29,933 nt of DNA. Source: a virus. The translations under genes were made by a program, and so were the position numbers. The stretch spans positions 1 to 29,933 of IMG/VR virus record IMGVR_UViG_3300048825_000099, one strand, 5' to 3'. The notes under the pieces were generated by a model. That model searched no databases. It was not told the origin of the DNA and was given only the letters and a program-made list of their open reading frames with translations. Of this stretch, positions 7,193 to 14,143 are shown piece after piece (position 1 is the first letter of the stretch; each line of letters starts with the position of its first letter).

Positions 7193-8215
7193 ATGAGCAA
7201 AGACACGCGATTCATCGGAGCCCATGTTAAGGCAGTCTCGGCACCCGGCGAGGCTGCGCCTGATGCTCCCTATGGCTGGGTTGAGGGCATTGCCAATGCC
7301 TTCGAGGTGGACCGCTACGGAGACCTGGTGCTGCCGAGCGCCCTGGCCGGAGCCATCGAAAAGTTCATGCTCAACCCTGTGCTGAGCTTCGGGCATGGAA
7401 TCGATGGCAACCCCACCAACGGCACGTTGCCAGCCGGAACGGTCTTGAGCATCAAGCAGGACCTCAAAGGCAATACAACTTTTCGGGCTCGCTTCGCGAA
7501 CACTGCAGACGCGCAGAAGGTGCGCCAGCTTTACGCCGATGGCGACATGCGGGCCTTCAGCATCCACTTCTTGCCCTACGGGTCAAGCCTGGAAGTGCGG
7601 CCTCCCACGCCAGAAGAGTTGCAGCAGTTCCCTGGCACCGAGCGGGTCATCAGCAAGATGGAATTGATCGAGATTGCCTGCGCCGTGGTCCCGGTCAACG
7701 CCGGGAGCCTGGCCAGCGGTGCCAAGAGCCTCAACCACGGCAAGGGCAAGATGTCGCCCATGCCTACACTCAAGCAAGGAGCAAAAGCCATGGCTAAGAC
7801 CATCCTGACCAGCGAAAGCCGCAAGGCCATCGCCAACGCGGCGGGTGCCTATGAGAAGCATGTGAAATCCATGGAGGGCCTCAAGGACCAGCTTGAGGAG
7901 CTCTCCGAGAGCCCCGAGGGTGCCGAGGACGATCATCCGGGCATGGCCTCCAAGTGCTCCAAGGCTTTCCAGGCCGCGACTGAAAGCCACGGTCAGCTTG
8001 GCGAGGCCATCAAGGCCATGCACGTCAGCATCAACGGCGGCAACGAGCCTGCTTCGGATGGCGATGAAGACCCTGATGCCGAGCCTGGTGATGACGCTGA
8101 TGCCGGTGCTGCCGGTGGCGAGGCCGTCACCGATGGCGGCACTCCCCCGCTCCCTGAAGACCCTGAAGCCAAGGCCCTCGTCTCTGCGTTCCGCGCGGGG
8201 CTGGCGAAGAAGTAA
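7193..8215 (+). CDS. Prohead protease (HK97/U35 type) with C-terminal scaffold-like region
   Basis: A protein of 340 residues from ATG 7193. Residues about 25-170 match the U35 prohead protease fold: GWVEGIANAFEVDRYGDLVLPSAL, then LSFGHG with the probable catalytic His68, and RAFSIHF with Ser123, followed by ELIEIACAVVPVN. It cleaves scaffold and capsid during head maturation. Residues about 190-340 are helical, then strongly acidic (DGDEDPDAEPGDDADAG), like a fused scaffold. An in-frame ATG at 7136 would add 19 residues. I prefer 7193 because the added codons (AGG, TCA, AGA) differ from the rest of the gene and the family starts near the domain. Confidence 0.88.
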   Translation: MSKDTRFIGAHVKAVSAPGEAAPDAPYGWVEGIANAFEVDRYGDLVLPSALAGAIEKFMLNPVLSFGHGIDGNPTNGTLPAGTVLSIKQDLKGNTTFRARFANTADAQKVRQLYADGDMRAFSIHFLPYGSSLEVRPPTPEELQQFPGTERVISKMELIEIACAVVPVNAGSLASGAKSLNHGKGKMSPMPTLKQGAKAMAKTILTSESRKAIANAAGAYEKHVKSMEGLKDQLEELSESPEGAEDDHPGMASKCSKAFQAATESHGQLGEAIKAMHVSINGGNEPASDGDEDPDAEPGDDADAGAAGGEAVTDGGTPPLPEDPEAKALVSAFRAGLAKK

Positions 8216-8217
8216 GC

Positions 8218-8232
8218 GAGCCGCTACGGCTC
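8218..8232 (+). other. Hairpin between protease and capsid genes
   Basis: GAGCCG, a three-base loop CTA, and CGGCTC form a 6-bp stem right after the protease stop. There is no T-run, so it is not a terminator. A message-stabilising or processing hairpin upstream of the strongly expressed capsid gene is possible. Confidence 0.4.
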
Positions 8233-8269
8233 ATCACCGAGGCGCTCGCCTCCAACTCAAGAGGGCACC

Positions 8270-9556
8270 ATGAAGCTGACGGACATCGCAAGCCTGCTTG
8301 CCGCTGAAGTGCAGCGTGGCTTGCAGAACAGCAAGGCTGAGACCGCGAAGGAAATGAAGGCCATGACCAAGGGTCTGGTGGCTGATGCCCTGGGCACCGG
8401 CACGCCGGGCTACAAGGCCTTGGCGGAACTGATCGAGAAGGAAGTGTCGATGCGCATCCCCACCGCTGCGCTGTTCTCGCCCGACAAGGGCAAGGGCTAC
8501 GACCCCGAGAAGGGCTTCAGGGGCATGAGCAAGGATTTTGCTGACAGCCTGGCAAAGAAGACGCTCTTTGCCATCAGCACCGACAGCATCCGCGCCCGCA
8601 TGTTCGCTGGCGAGACCGCGAAGGCCATGAGCGTTGGCACCGGCTCCTCGGGCGGCTACCTGCTGCCCGAGGAGTTCGTGGCCGAGGTTGCCCGCAAGCT
8701 GGTTCACACCAGCGTCTTCCTTGGCTCTTGCCGGGTGTGGAACGGTGTGGACATGATCGGCAAGATGCCTCGGGAAACCGGCACGGTGAACGTGACCATC
8801 GGTCCCGAGCTGACCACGCCCACGCAGACCCAGCCGACCCTGGGCCAGCTGACCTGGGCGTTGCAGAAGCGCATCGCGCTCACCAACCTGCCCCAAGAGT
8901 TGTGGAAGTTCAGCGGCGTGGATGTGCTAAACCTGCTGGCGACGATGTTCGCCGAGCAGTTCCAGAAGACCGAGGACTACTACTACCTCCTCGGCTCGGG
9001 CAGCAACCAGCCCATGGGCCTGCTGACGCAGACAACGGGCATGACCAGCCTGCCCATTGCGGGAGCGGCCACCGTCTGGCAGGACTTGTTCGCACTGAAG
9101 CACAGCGTCAAGAGCCAGTATCGCGTTGAGAAGGCCAATTGCGTCTACATGGCCAACAACGCCACCATTGAGCTCTTGGCCACGCTCACCGATGACCAGA
9201 ACCGCCCGGTGTTCCTTGATCGCGGCGCGGACGGCATCGGCTCCGCCAACATCCCCCCGCAGACCGTGGGCTTCATCGCTGGACACGCGGTGCTGGAGAA
9301 CCCCTACGTTCCCGGCCCGCAGTGCGAGACCCTGAACGGCACCATCATCACCAGCACGGCGACCACCAGCCAGGTCGTCTTCGGCAACCTGGAGCGCGGC
9401 TACTACGCCTTCAAGGGTCCGCAGATGGAAGTCAAGACCAGCGACCAGGCGTATGACGCCTTCTTGAACGATGGCCTCTACACTCGCGCCATCGACTTCC
9501 TGGACGGCAAGCCTGCGATTCCCGAGGCCATCGCCATCCTGACGGGCGTGCGGTAA
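8270..9556 (+). CDS. Major capsid protein, HK97 fold
   Basis: A protein of 428 residues. GAGGG lies five bases before ATG 8270. Residues 1 to about 115 are charged and helical, like the delta/scaffold domain that the prohead protease removes. The mature part begins near residue 119 (AMSVGTGSSGGYLLPEEFVAEV), a classic HK97 major capsid start. It continues with the E-loop/P-domain motifs KRIALTNLPQELWKFS, EDYYYLLGSGSNQPMGLL and the C-terminal GYYAFKGPQMEVKTSDQAYDAF. It forms the icosahedral shell. Its order after protease, the length and the motifs all agree. Confidence 0.95.
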   Translation: MKLTDIASLLAAEVQRGLQNSKAETAKEMKAMTKGLVADALGTGTPGYKALAELIEKEVSMRIPTAALFSPDKGKGYDPEKGFRGMSKDFADSLAKKTLFAISTDSIRARMFAGETAKAMSVGTGSSGGYLLPEEFVAEVARKLVHTSVFLGSCRVWNGVDMIGKMPRETGTVNVTIGPELTTPTQTQPTLGQLTWALQKRIALTNLPQELWKFSGVDVLNLLATMFAEQFQKTEDYYYLLGSGSNQPMGLLTQTTGMTSLPIAGAATVWQDLFALKHSVKSQYRVEKANCVYMANNATIELLATLTDDQNRPVFLDRGADGIGSANIPPQTVGFIAGHAVLENPYVPGPQCETLNGTIITSTATTSQVVFGNLERGYYAFKGPQMEVKTSDQAYDAFLNDGLYTRAIDFLDGKPAIPEAIAILTGVR

Positions 9557-9631
9557 GCCAAAGCTGAATCACCCGGACCCTGCCAGGCGGCGGGGCCGGG
9601 TGGTCCAACCCTTCCAAACTCCGAGGTCATC

Positions 9632-10153
9632 ATGGGCAGCGCAACTGGGGTTGTGGGCTACGGCTCACTCCCCGAACAGATCCAGTTCGTGGGCGCATCG
9701 AGCGTGGCGGGCACCAAGCCCACCACCCTGGGCGTCCCCACCCTTTCCCCTGCTGTGCAGTCCGCAAGCTTCAACACCGGCGGCATCCAGCGCAAGGGTG
9801 CCAACGTGGCCATTGCCAACATCCAGGCCGGTGCCATCGTGGCCAGCGGCTTGTTCGCGGTCAAGGTGCAGCACAGCAACGACGATGGCGTGACCGATCC
9901 CTACACCGACCTGGCCGCTTCCGCCCAGGGCAACATCAACTGGACCGACATCGCGGGCACCGCTCATGCGGCCTCGGTGACGGCCTCGGTCGGCGGTGCG
10001 GCCGCCAACACCGATACCCAGCTGGTGACGGACCTGCGCGGTGCCAAGCTGTGGGTGCGCTACGTCTACACCCTGTCGAGCGGCACCAGCGTTCTGCTGG
10101 GTGCCAGCACCCTGCTGGGCGCTTATGACACCCTGCCGGCCAGCGGCAACTAA
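9632..10153 (+). CDS. Probable capsid-associated (decoration-type) protein
   Basis: A protein of 173 residues, beta-rich, beginning MGSATGVVGYGSLPEQIQ. The pattern VQHSNDDGVTDPYTDL...TDLRGAKLWVRYVYTL...STLLGAYD resembles small beta-sandwich proteins encoded just after the capsid gene in many HK97-like phages, where they decorate or stabilise the head. No catalytic motif is present. It is followed by a strong terminator (10163-10211), so capsid and this protein form one high-output unit, which fits a structural role. The family assignment is inference from position and pattern. Confidence 0.65.
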   Translation: MGSATGVVGYGSLPEQIQFVGASSVAGTKPTTLGVPTLSPAVQSASFNTGGIQRKGANVAIANIQAGAIVASGLFAVKVQHSNDDGVTDPYTDLAASAQGNINWTDIAGTAHAASVTASVGGAAANTDTQLVTDLRGAKLWVRYVYTLSSGTSVLLGASTLLGAYDTLPASGN

Positions 10154-10162
10154 GACAACCCT

Positions 10163-10211
10163 GGGGATGCGGCCCTAGCTTTCAGGCGAGGACCGCATCC
10201 CCATTTTCCTT
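10163..10211 (+). terminator. Rho-independent terminator after the capsid unit
   Basis: GGGGATGCGG (10163-10172) pairs perfectly with CCGCATCCCC (10193-10202), followed by ATTTTCCTT. A ten-base G+C-rich stem with a short T-run is a good intrinsic terminator. It may be partly read through, because no clear promoter precedes the next gene at 10224. Confidence 0.8.
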
Positions 10212-10223
10212 GGGAGAACGTCA

Positions 10224-10697
10224 ATGCGCACCGAAGCCAGCGAGAAAGAAGAAGCCGAGTTCAACGCCCCTGGCAAGCCGATCAGGCTCAAGGCACCGGC
10301 AGGCGGCCCGGACATCAAGGTCATCGTCGATGGCGCCAAGCGGCTGATTCCTGCAGGCACGGTGTTCGTGCTTGGCCAGCCCAAGCGCGCCAGGCAGCTC
10401 ATTGAGCTGGGGCTGGCCCATGAGACCACCGAGCCAACCGCTGAGGAAAAGGCCAAGTCCGCTGCCGAGGATGAGGTGGCGACTGACCTAGTGATGGCCG
10501 AGATGCGCGCCAGGGCCGGGAAGATCGTGGCCGAGCGCAAGGAGAAGCGCGCCAAGTTCGAGGCCGTCATTCGCAAAATGAACGCTGAGACCCTGGATGC
10601 CGAGCTTGAGAAGCGCGGCCTGAAGAATGTGCTGCCCAACACCGAGGCCAAGGTGTCGACCATTGTGGCTGATGAGCTGGCCAAGGTGTCGGAGTAA
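10224..10697 (+). CDS. Hypothetical head-region protein
   Basis: A protein of 157 residues. GGGAGAACGTCA precedes ATG 10224. Residues about 15-60 are beta-like (KPIRLKAPAGGPDIKVIVDGAKRLIPAGTVFVLG). A highly charged helical middle follows (EERKAKSAAEDE-type, then MAEMRARAGKIVAERKEKRAK). The C-terminus TLDAELEKRGLKNVLPNTEAKVSTIVADELAKV resembles a small SAP/HeH-like helix-loop-helix. It lies between the capsid unit and the connector, a spot usually held by head completion or accessory proteins. Function not assigned. Confidence 0.6.
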   Translation: MRTEASEKEEAEFNAPGKPIRLKAPAGGPDIKVIVDGAKRLIPAGTVFVLGQPKRARQLIELGLAHETTEPTAEEKAKSAAEDEVATDLVMAEMRARAGKIVAERKEKRAKFEAVIRKMNAETLDAELEKRGLKNVLPNTEAKVSTIVADELAKVSE

Positions 10698-10700
10698 GGC

Positions 10701-11342
10701 GTGACGACCGCCTATTGCACAACTGCTGATGTGGCTATGGCGGCGGGCAAGTATCAAACCTTGTCCGCCGCTGAGACCACGGCAGCATCGGCGTCTATCA
10801 TCCAAGCGCAGGCCATCATTGAGAAGGCCACCGGCACCTTTTTTTACCAGGCACACTTGCAGGTGACGACCGAGCCGGTGAACCGTGTGCAGACCCGCCT
10901 TTTCTTGCCCGCACCCTGCTTGAGCATCGACAACAACACCATCACCGAGAACGGCTCTGTGCTGACCTTGGGCACGGACTTCTTGCTCTACCAGCCGAGC
11001 CCTGGCGGTATTCCCACCGGTCCCGGCTACCTCGAGAAGATGGCGGACAGCGTGGCCGATTGGGTTGGCCCTGCCGCCATTGCTCCATGGGTGAAGCTCC
11101 AGCAAAGCGTGGTGGTGAGCGGCGTATTTGGCTATGCCTCGGTGCCTGCCGACATCAACAAGCTCTGCGCTTGGAAGGCCGCTGAACTCCTGGGCTGGCT
11201 GACCATCGACTACTCGGACGGTGGCGGCATCAGCCATCAGGTGGGCAAAAACGGCATGCCTGATTGGGCGCTGCGCATCCTGCGCGGGCGCACGGTGAAC
11301 TTCTTGGACGAACAGTATTTCGGCATCAAGGTGCTCTCTTGA
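10701..11342 (+). CDS. Head-tail connector (gp6-like adaptor)
   Basis: A protein of 213 residues starting with GTG 10701 four bases after the previous stop; GGAG at about 10691 is the ribosome site. The N-terminus TTAYCTTADVAMAAGKYQTLSAAETTAASASIIQAQAIIEKATGTFF is the helical start seen in phage connector/adaptor proteins (gp6/YqbG-like), with later residues forming the beta insertion and IKVLS end. It would form the ring under the portal through which the neck is joined. The assignment rests on the N-terminal helix pattern, size and position; no single diagnostic residue exists. Confidence 0.65.
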   Translation: MTTAYCTTADVAMAAGKYQTLSAAETTAASASIIQAQAIIEKATGTFFYQAHLQVTTEPVNRVQTRLFLPAPCLSIDNNTITENGSVLTLGTDFLLYQPSPGGIPTGPGYLEKMADSVADWVGPAAIAPWVKLQQSVVVSGVFGYASVPADINKLCAWKAAELLGWLTIDYSDGGGISHQVGKNGMPDWALRILRGRTVNFLDEQYFGIKVLS

Positions 11343-11812
11343 GCGCCGCCGCCAATCTCATGGCGGAGTTGGTGGACCTGCTCTCTACCGCCGCGCCAAC
11401 CCTGGCGATTCCCATCGACCCTGCCCGCGTGTTCCAGATGCAGCCGGACGCCAACGGGCAGACGCCTTACCTGGTGGTGGTGCTCCCCAATCCGTTCTTG
11501 GTGAGCGAGTGGTCGGGGTCAGGCCAGCTTGTGGATACCCACTTCTTCGCCGAGGTTCAGGTGGTGACGCAACTCCCGCGAGGCGTAGCACACATCCTGG
11601 GAGACAACACCCAGCCCGGAGAAATGAACCTGGTTGAATCTATCATCGATGCGCTGGAAAACAACTTTGCGGCTTTCAAGGCTGCCGCGCCATCCCTGGT
11701 GGATTACCGGGTCAAGGCCGGTGGCGCGTTGGTAGATGCCGCTACCGGCTGGCTCATCCAATGCCCCATCACCATCGATTTCTGGACCCGCACTACTGCG
11801 GGCAACCGCTAA
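11339..11812 (+). CDS. Neck / tail-terminator-like protein
   Basis: A protein of 157 residues. I chose TTG 11339, which overlaps the preceding stop (TTGA) and has AAGGTG five bases upstream. ATG 11360 is an alternative without a ribosome site. The alternating hydrophobic pattern (TPYLVVVLPNPFLVSEW, HFFAEVQVVTQLPRGV) and a helix (NLVESIIDALENNFAAFK) suit the small alpha/beta fold of tail terminator or head-closure proteins. The terminal WLIQCPITIDFWTR strand agrees. A role in closing the tail tube or neck is inferred from position between connector and tail tube. Confidence 0.55.
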   Translation: MSAAANLMAELVDLLSTAAPTLAIPIDPARVFQMQPDANGQTPYLVVVLPNPFLVSEWSGSGQLVDTHFFAEVQVVTQLPRGVAHILGDNTQPGEMNLVESIIDALENNFAAFKAAAPSLVDYRVKAGGALVDAATGWLIQCPITIDFWTRTTAGNR

Positions 11813-11826
11813 CTGGAGGCGCATCA

Positions 11827-12021
11827 ATGCGCATCTTCTTTGAGCCCGAGAATAGCGACCTGGAAGAAATCAACGTCCTGCACCGTGGGCGGCTGGTCCT
11901 GCTGAAGCGTGGGGTGCCGAGCATGGACTTTGCCCAGGACTTCGCCGATGAGCTGCTCCGCGTCCACGCCGGGAAGTTCCGCGAGGCCGCGGCTGACGAA
12001 CTGCCCGAGGCGCCCCAGTGA
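11827..12021 (+). CDS. Small hypothetical protein in the neck region
   Basis: This encodes 64 residues beginning MRIFFEPENSDLEEINVL. GGAGG about eight bases upstream supports ATG 11827. The sequence is acidic, with a beta-like N-terminus (RGRLVLLKRGVPS) and a short helix (AQDFADELLRVHAGKFREAA). The stop overlaps the GTG start of the next gene (GTGA), so they are coupled. No family is recognised. Confidence 0.6.
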   Translation: MRIFFEPENSDLEEINVLHRGRLVLLKRGVPSMDFAQDFADELLRVHAGKFREAAADELPEAPQ

Positions 12022-12368
12022 GCGCCCTGCTGGATGAGATGCGGGCGGTGGCGCATCAGGACGCCGCGCACATCGTGGATGACTTCTACGCCTTCCTGGT
12101 CTCGGGCCGTGACGAGGTGCAGAGCCTTTTCGCCAAGGTAGCTGGCGTCAAGAGCTTGGCCGATGAGGCGCGCCTGCTGGCGTTGCCCGAGGCCGAGCGC
12201 AAGGCTGCGCTAGAGACCGTTTTCCGCGACACCAGCGAGAAGGTGGCTGCTGGCGTCCTGATAGCCCGGTCCGCGCTCGACATGCCCGCTCCGGTGGCCT
12301 CCACGGCTCCCACAAGCCATTCCGTAGGTTTTGAGGCCCCGGCGGGGCCATCCGCACCCCAAGCCTGA
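12018..12368 (+). CDS. Hypothetical helical protein before the tail tube gene
   Basis: A protein of 116 residues with GTG 12018 as start, in a GTGA overlap with the previous stop. Most of it is helical and charged (LLDEMRAVAHQDAAHIVDDFYAFLV, AKVAGVKSLADEARLLALPEAERKAALETVF), with a low-complexity A/P tail. Its position just before the tail tube would fit a neck or small assembly factor, but nothing diagnostic is visible. Confidence 0.55.
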   Translation: MSALLDEMRAVAHQDAAHIVDDFYAFLVSGRDEVQSLFAKVAGVKSLADEARLLALPEAERKAALETVFRDTSEKVAAGVLIARSALDMPAPVASTAPTSHSVGFEAPAGPSAPQA

Positions 12369-12403
12369 CATTGAGGGCTTAAAACCCTTTTTAGGAGTTC
12401 GCC

Positions 12404-13387
12404 ATGCCCGCTCTTGGCCACAACGGCAGTTTACAGATGGTAAAAGAGGTGACTTGGGGCACGGACCCTGGCAGCGGCTACACCGGCCAGCCCGTCACCG
12501 GCGAGACCCTTGAAACCAAGCAGGCTTACCTGTGGGGCACGCCCGTCCAAGGCACTCGCGAGGTCACCGCGCAGAAGGTGCTGGCTGGTGTGACGGCCAG
12601 CGGAGGCATCAGCTTCGATGCTGACGTCGAGGGCATTCTTGGCATGTGCCTCAAGGGCATCCTCATCGGCGAGACCTACGCCACCAATGGCTCAGGCAAT
12701 GGCGGCACGCACACCTTCGCACCGACCAGCGAGCCCACGGCGGTTCCGAGCTTCAGCATCCTGGTCAACCGGGACAACGTGATTGGTGCCGCTGGCAACG
12801 TGTGGGATTACGTTGGCAGCACGGTGGACAAGCTCTCGCTCTCAGCATCCGAGGGTCAGCTCCTGAAGGCCAGCGCGACCTTCAGCAGCAAAAGCGGCGC
12901 ACCTTCCGCCACCGCCGTGACACCCACCTACGCCACGCAGATGCCCCTGGTCTACCGCAACGGGACTTTCACTGTGGGCGGTGTTGCGACTGCGCTCAAG
13001 AGCTTCAAGCTGGACATCGACAGCGGCAACTACAACAAGCGCGGGCAGCTGGGCTCGCAATACATCCAGCAGCAGCAGCCGGGCGCGCTCAAGGTGACGG
13101 GCAGCTTGTCCGCCTACTTCGATAACATGACCCTGCTGACCGATTACCTCAACGGCACGGATGCCATCCTGAGCATGGCTTTCACCGGCGCGGCGCTGGG
13201 CACTAGCACCAGGGGCCTCACCATCCTCATCCCGGTGGCGCAGTTCACCGGCAAGACCCCCAACATCAAGGGCGCGGCCAGCGAGATCATGCTTGACCTG
13301 CCTTTCACCGCCTGGCTCTCGGGCTCGGGCAGCCCCAACCACCTCATCCAGGCCACGCTCATCAACTCGCAGCAGTCCGCCTACTAA
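12404..13387 (+). CDS. Major tail tube protein
   Basis: A protein of 327 residues. AGGAG six bases upstream sets ATG 12404. The start MPALGHNGSLQMVKEVTWGTDPG and the beta-rich body (KVLAGVTASGGISFDADVEGILGMCLKGIL, YVGSTVDKLSLSASEGQLLKASATFSSK, KLDIDSGNYNKRGQLGS) match phage tail tube proteins, which start with a 'KE-T-WGT' segment and then form a beta barrel. It polymerises around the tape measure. Its position upstream of the tape measure supports this. The length is normal for the family. Confidence 0.85.
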   Translation: MPALGHNGSLQMVKEVTWGTDPGSGYTGQPVTGETLETKQAYLWGTPVQGTREVTAQKVLAGVTASGGISFDADVEGILGMCLKGILIGETYATNGSGNGGTHTFAPTSEPTAVPSFSILVNRDNVIGAAGNVWDYVGSTVDKLSLSASEGQLLKASATFSSKSGAPSATAVTPTYATQMPLVYRNGTFTVGGVATALKSFKLDIDSGNYNKRGQLGSQYIQQQQPGALKVTGSLSAYFDNMTLLTDYLNGTDAILSMAFTGAALGTSTRGLTILIPVAQFTGKTPNIKGAASEIMLDLPFTAWLSGSGSPNHLIQATLINSQQSAY

Positions 13388-13400
13388 GCCGGGGCGCGCC

Positions 13401-13904
13401 ATGGCTGACCTTATCACCATCACGGTCCCACCCGAACTGACAGCCCTGCTTGAGAAATTAAGCGGGGCTGATCAGCTTAAGGCGTCCACCGATGCCGCCA
13501 AAGCCGCTGGGCCGGTGCTCACTCGCCAGCTCGTCGAACAGGCGCAAAGCTCGGCGGGCAGCGGCCCTTTCGCGTCCGGCTGGCTGGCCCAGCCTGCGGG
13601 GCCAGGGCTCTCCGTTACCAACAGCATGGGCGTGTCGGCGTTCATCGAGTTTTCCACGCGGGCGCATAAGATTCAGGCGCGTCCTGGCGGCGTCCTCGCC
13701 TGGGTGCCGGGGCGCGGGGCTTTCTCGGCGGTCAATGCCAGCAAGGCCAAGGCTGGGGCGGGTTGGGTATTTGCCCAGAGCGTCAATCACCCTGGCACCG
13801 TGGGCAAGGACGTGTTCGGCATCACCATTCGCGGCAAAGGTGGCGACACAATCTTTGATGCCATGACCACCGAGGCCACGGAATACTTGGAGGGCGCGCC
13901 ATGA
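13401..13904 (+). CDS. HK97-gp10-like neck / tail completion protein
   Basis: A protein of 167 residues from ATG 13401; a longer frame upstream overlaps the tail tube gene and lacks support. The pattern GPFASGWLAQPAG...FIEFSTRAHKIQARPGG...W-V-F-A-Q-SVNHPGT...AMTTEATEYLE follows the HK97-gp10 family, with the HPG motif near residues 131-134. Such proteins join head and tail. Most phages encode this before the tail tube, whereas here it follows it. It overlaps the next gene by four bases. Confidence 0.7.
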   Translation: MADLITITVPPELTALLEKLSGADQLKASTDAAKAAGPVLTRQLVEQAQSSAGSGPFASGWLAQPAGPGLSVTNSMGVSAFIEFSTRAHKIQARPGGVLAWVPGRGAFSAVNASKAKAGAGWVFAQSVNHPGTVGKDVFGITIRGKGGDTIFDAMTTEATEYLEGAP

Positions 13905-14140
13905 AAAAGCACCAGAAGCCCACCGTCACCACGCTCATCCCCAGCAAGAAAGAAACGGGCCGCCTGCTCATGGCGCTCAAGGATGGCGAGGAACCCTCTG
14001 CGCTTCGCCTCTTGCGCGGCCTCGCCTATGAGGGCCTCTTGGCCCAGCGGACACCCGCCATGGATGCGCGCAAAATGGTCTTAGGCCCTGCCATGGAAGA
14101 ACTCGCCAAGCGCGTGCGCTTTAACGTCACCTTCGAGTAG
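13901..14140 (+). CDS. Small protein in the tail-chaperone position
   Basis: This encodes 79 residues beginning MKKHQKPTVTTLIPSKKETGR, starting in an ATGA overlap. It is basic and helical (LRLLRGLAYEGLLAQRT, ALRLL). It occupies the slot between tail tube and tape measure where tail assembly chaperones (gpG/GT type) are normally found. It is short, and I see no slippery sequence leading to a -1 product. A chaperone role is inferred from position only. Confidence 0.5.
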   Translation: MKKHQKPTVTTLIPSKKETGRLLMALKDGEEPSALRLLRGLAYEGLLAQRTPAMDARKMVLGPAMEELAKRVRFNVTFE

Positions 14141-14143
14141 GCC

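Noticed and set aside
9570-9603. CACCCGG...CCGGGTGG inverted repeat after the capsid gene
   Set aside because: A 7-bp stem with a long loop and no T-run. It is not enough for a terminator; the stronger one is at 10163-10211.
12337-12403. GGCCCC-GGC-GGGGCC hairpin and GGGCTTAAAACCC followed by T bases before the tail tube gene
   Set aside because: The first lies in coding sequence, and the second stem is only three base pairs with the ribosome site right behind it. Termination here is unlikely.
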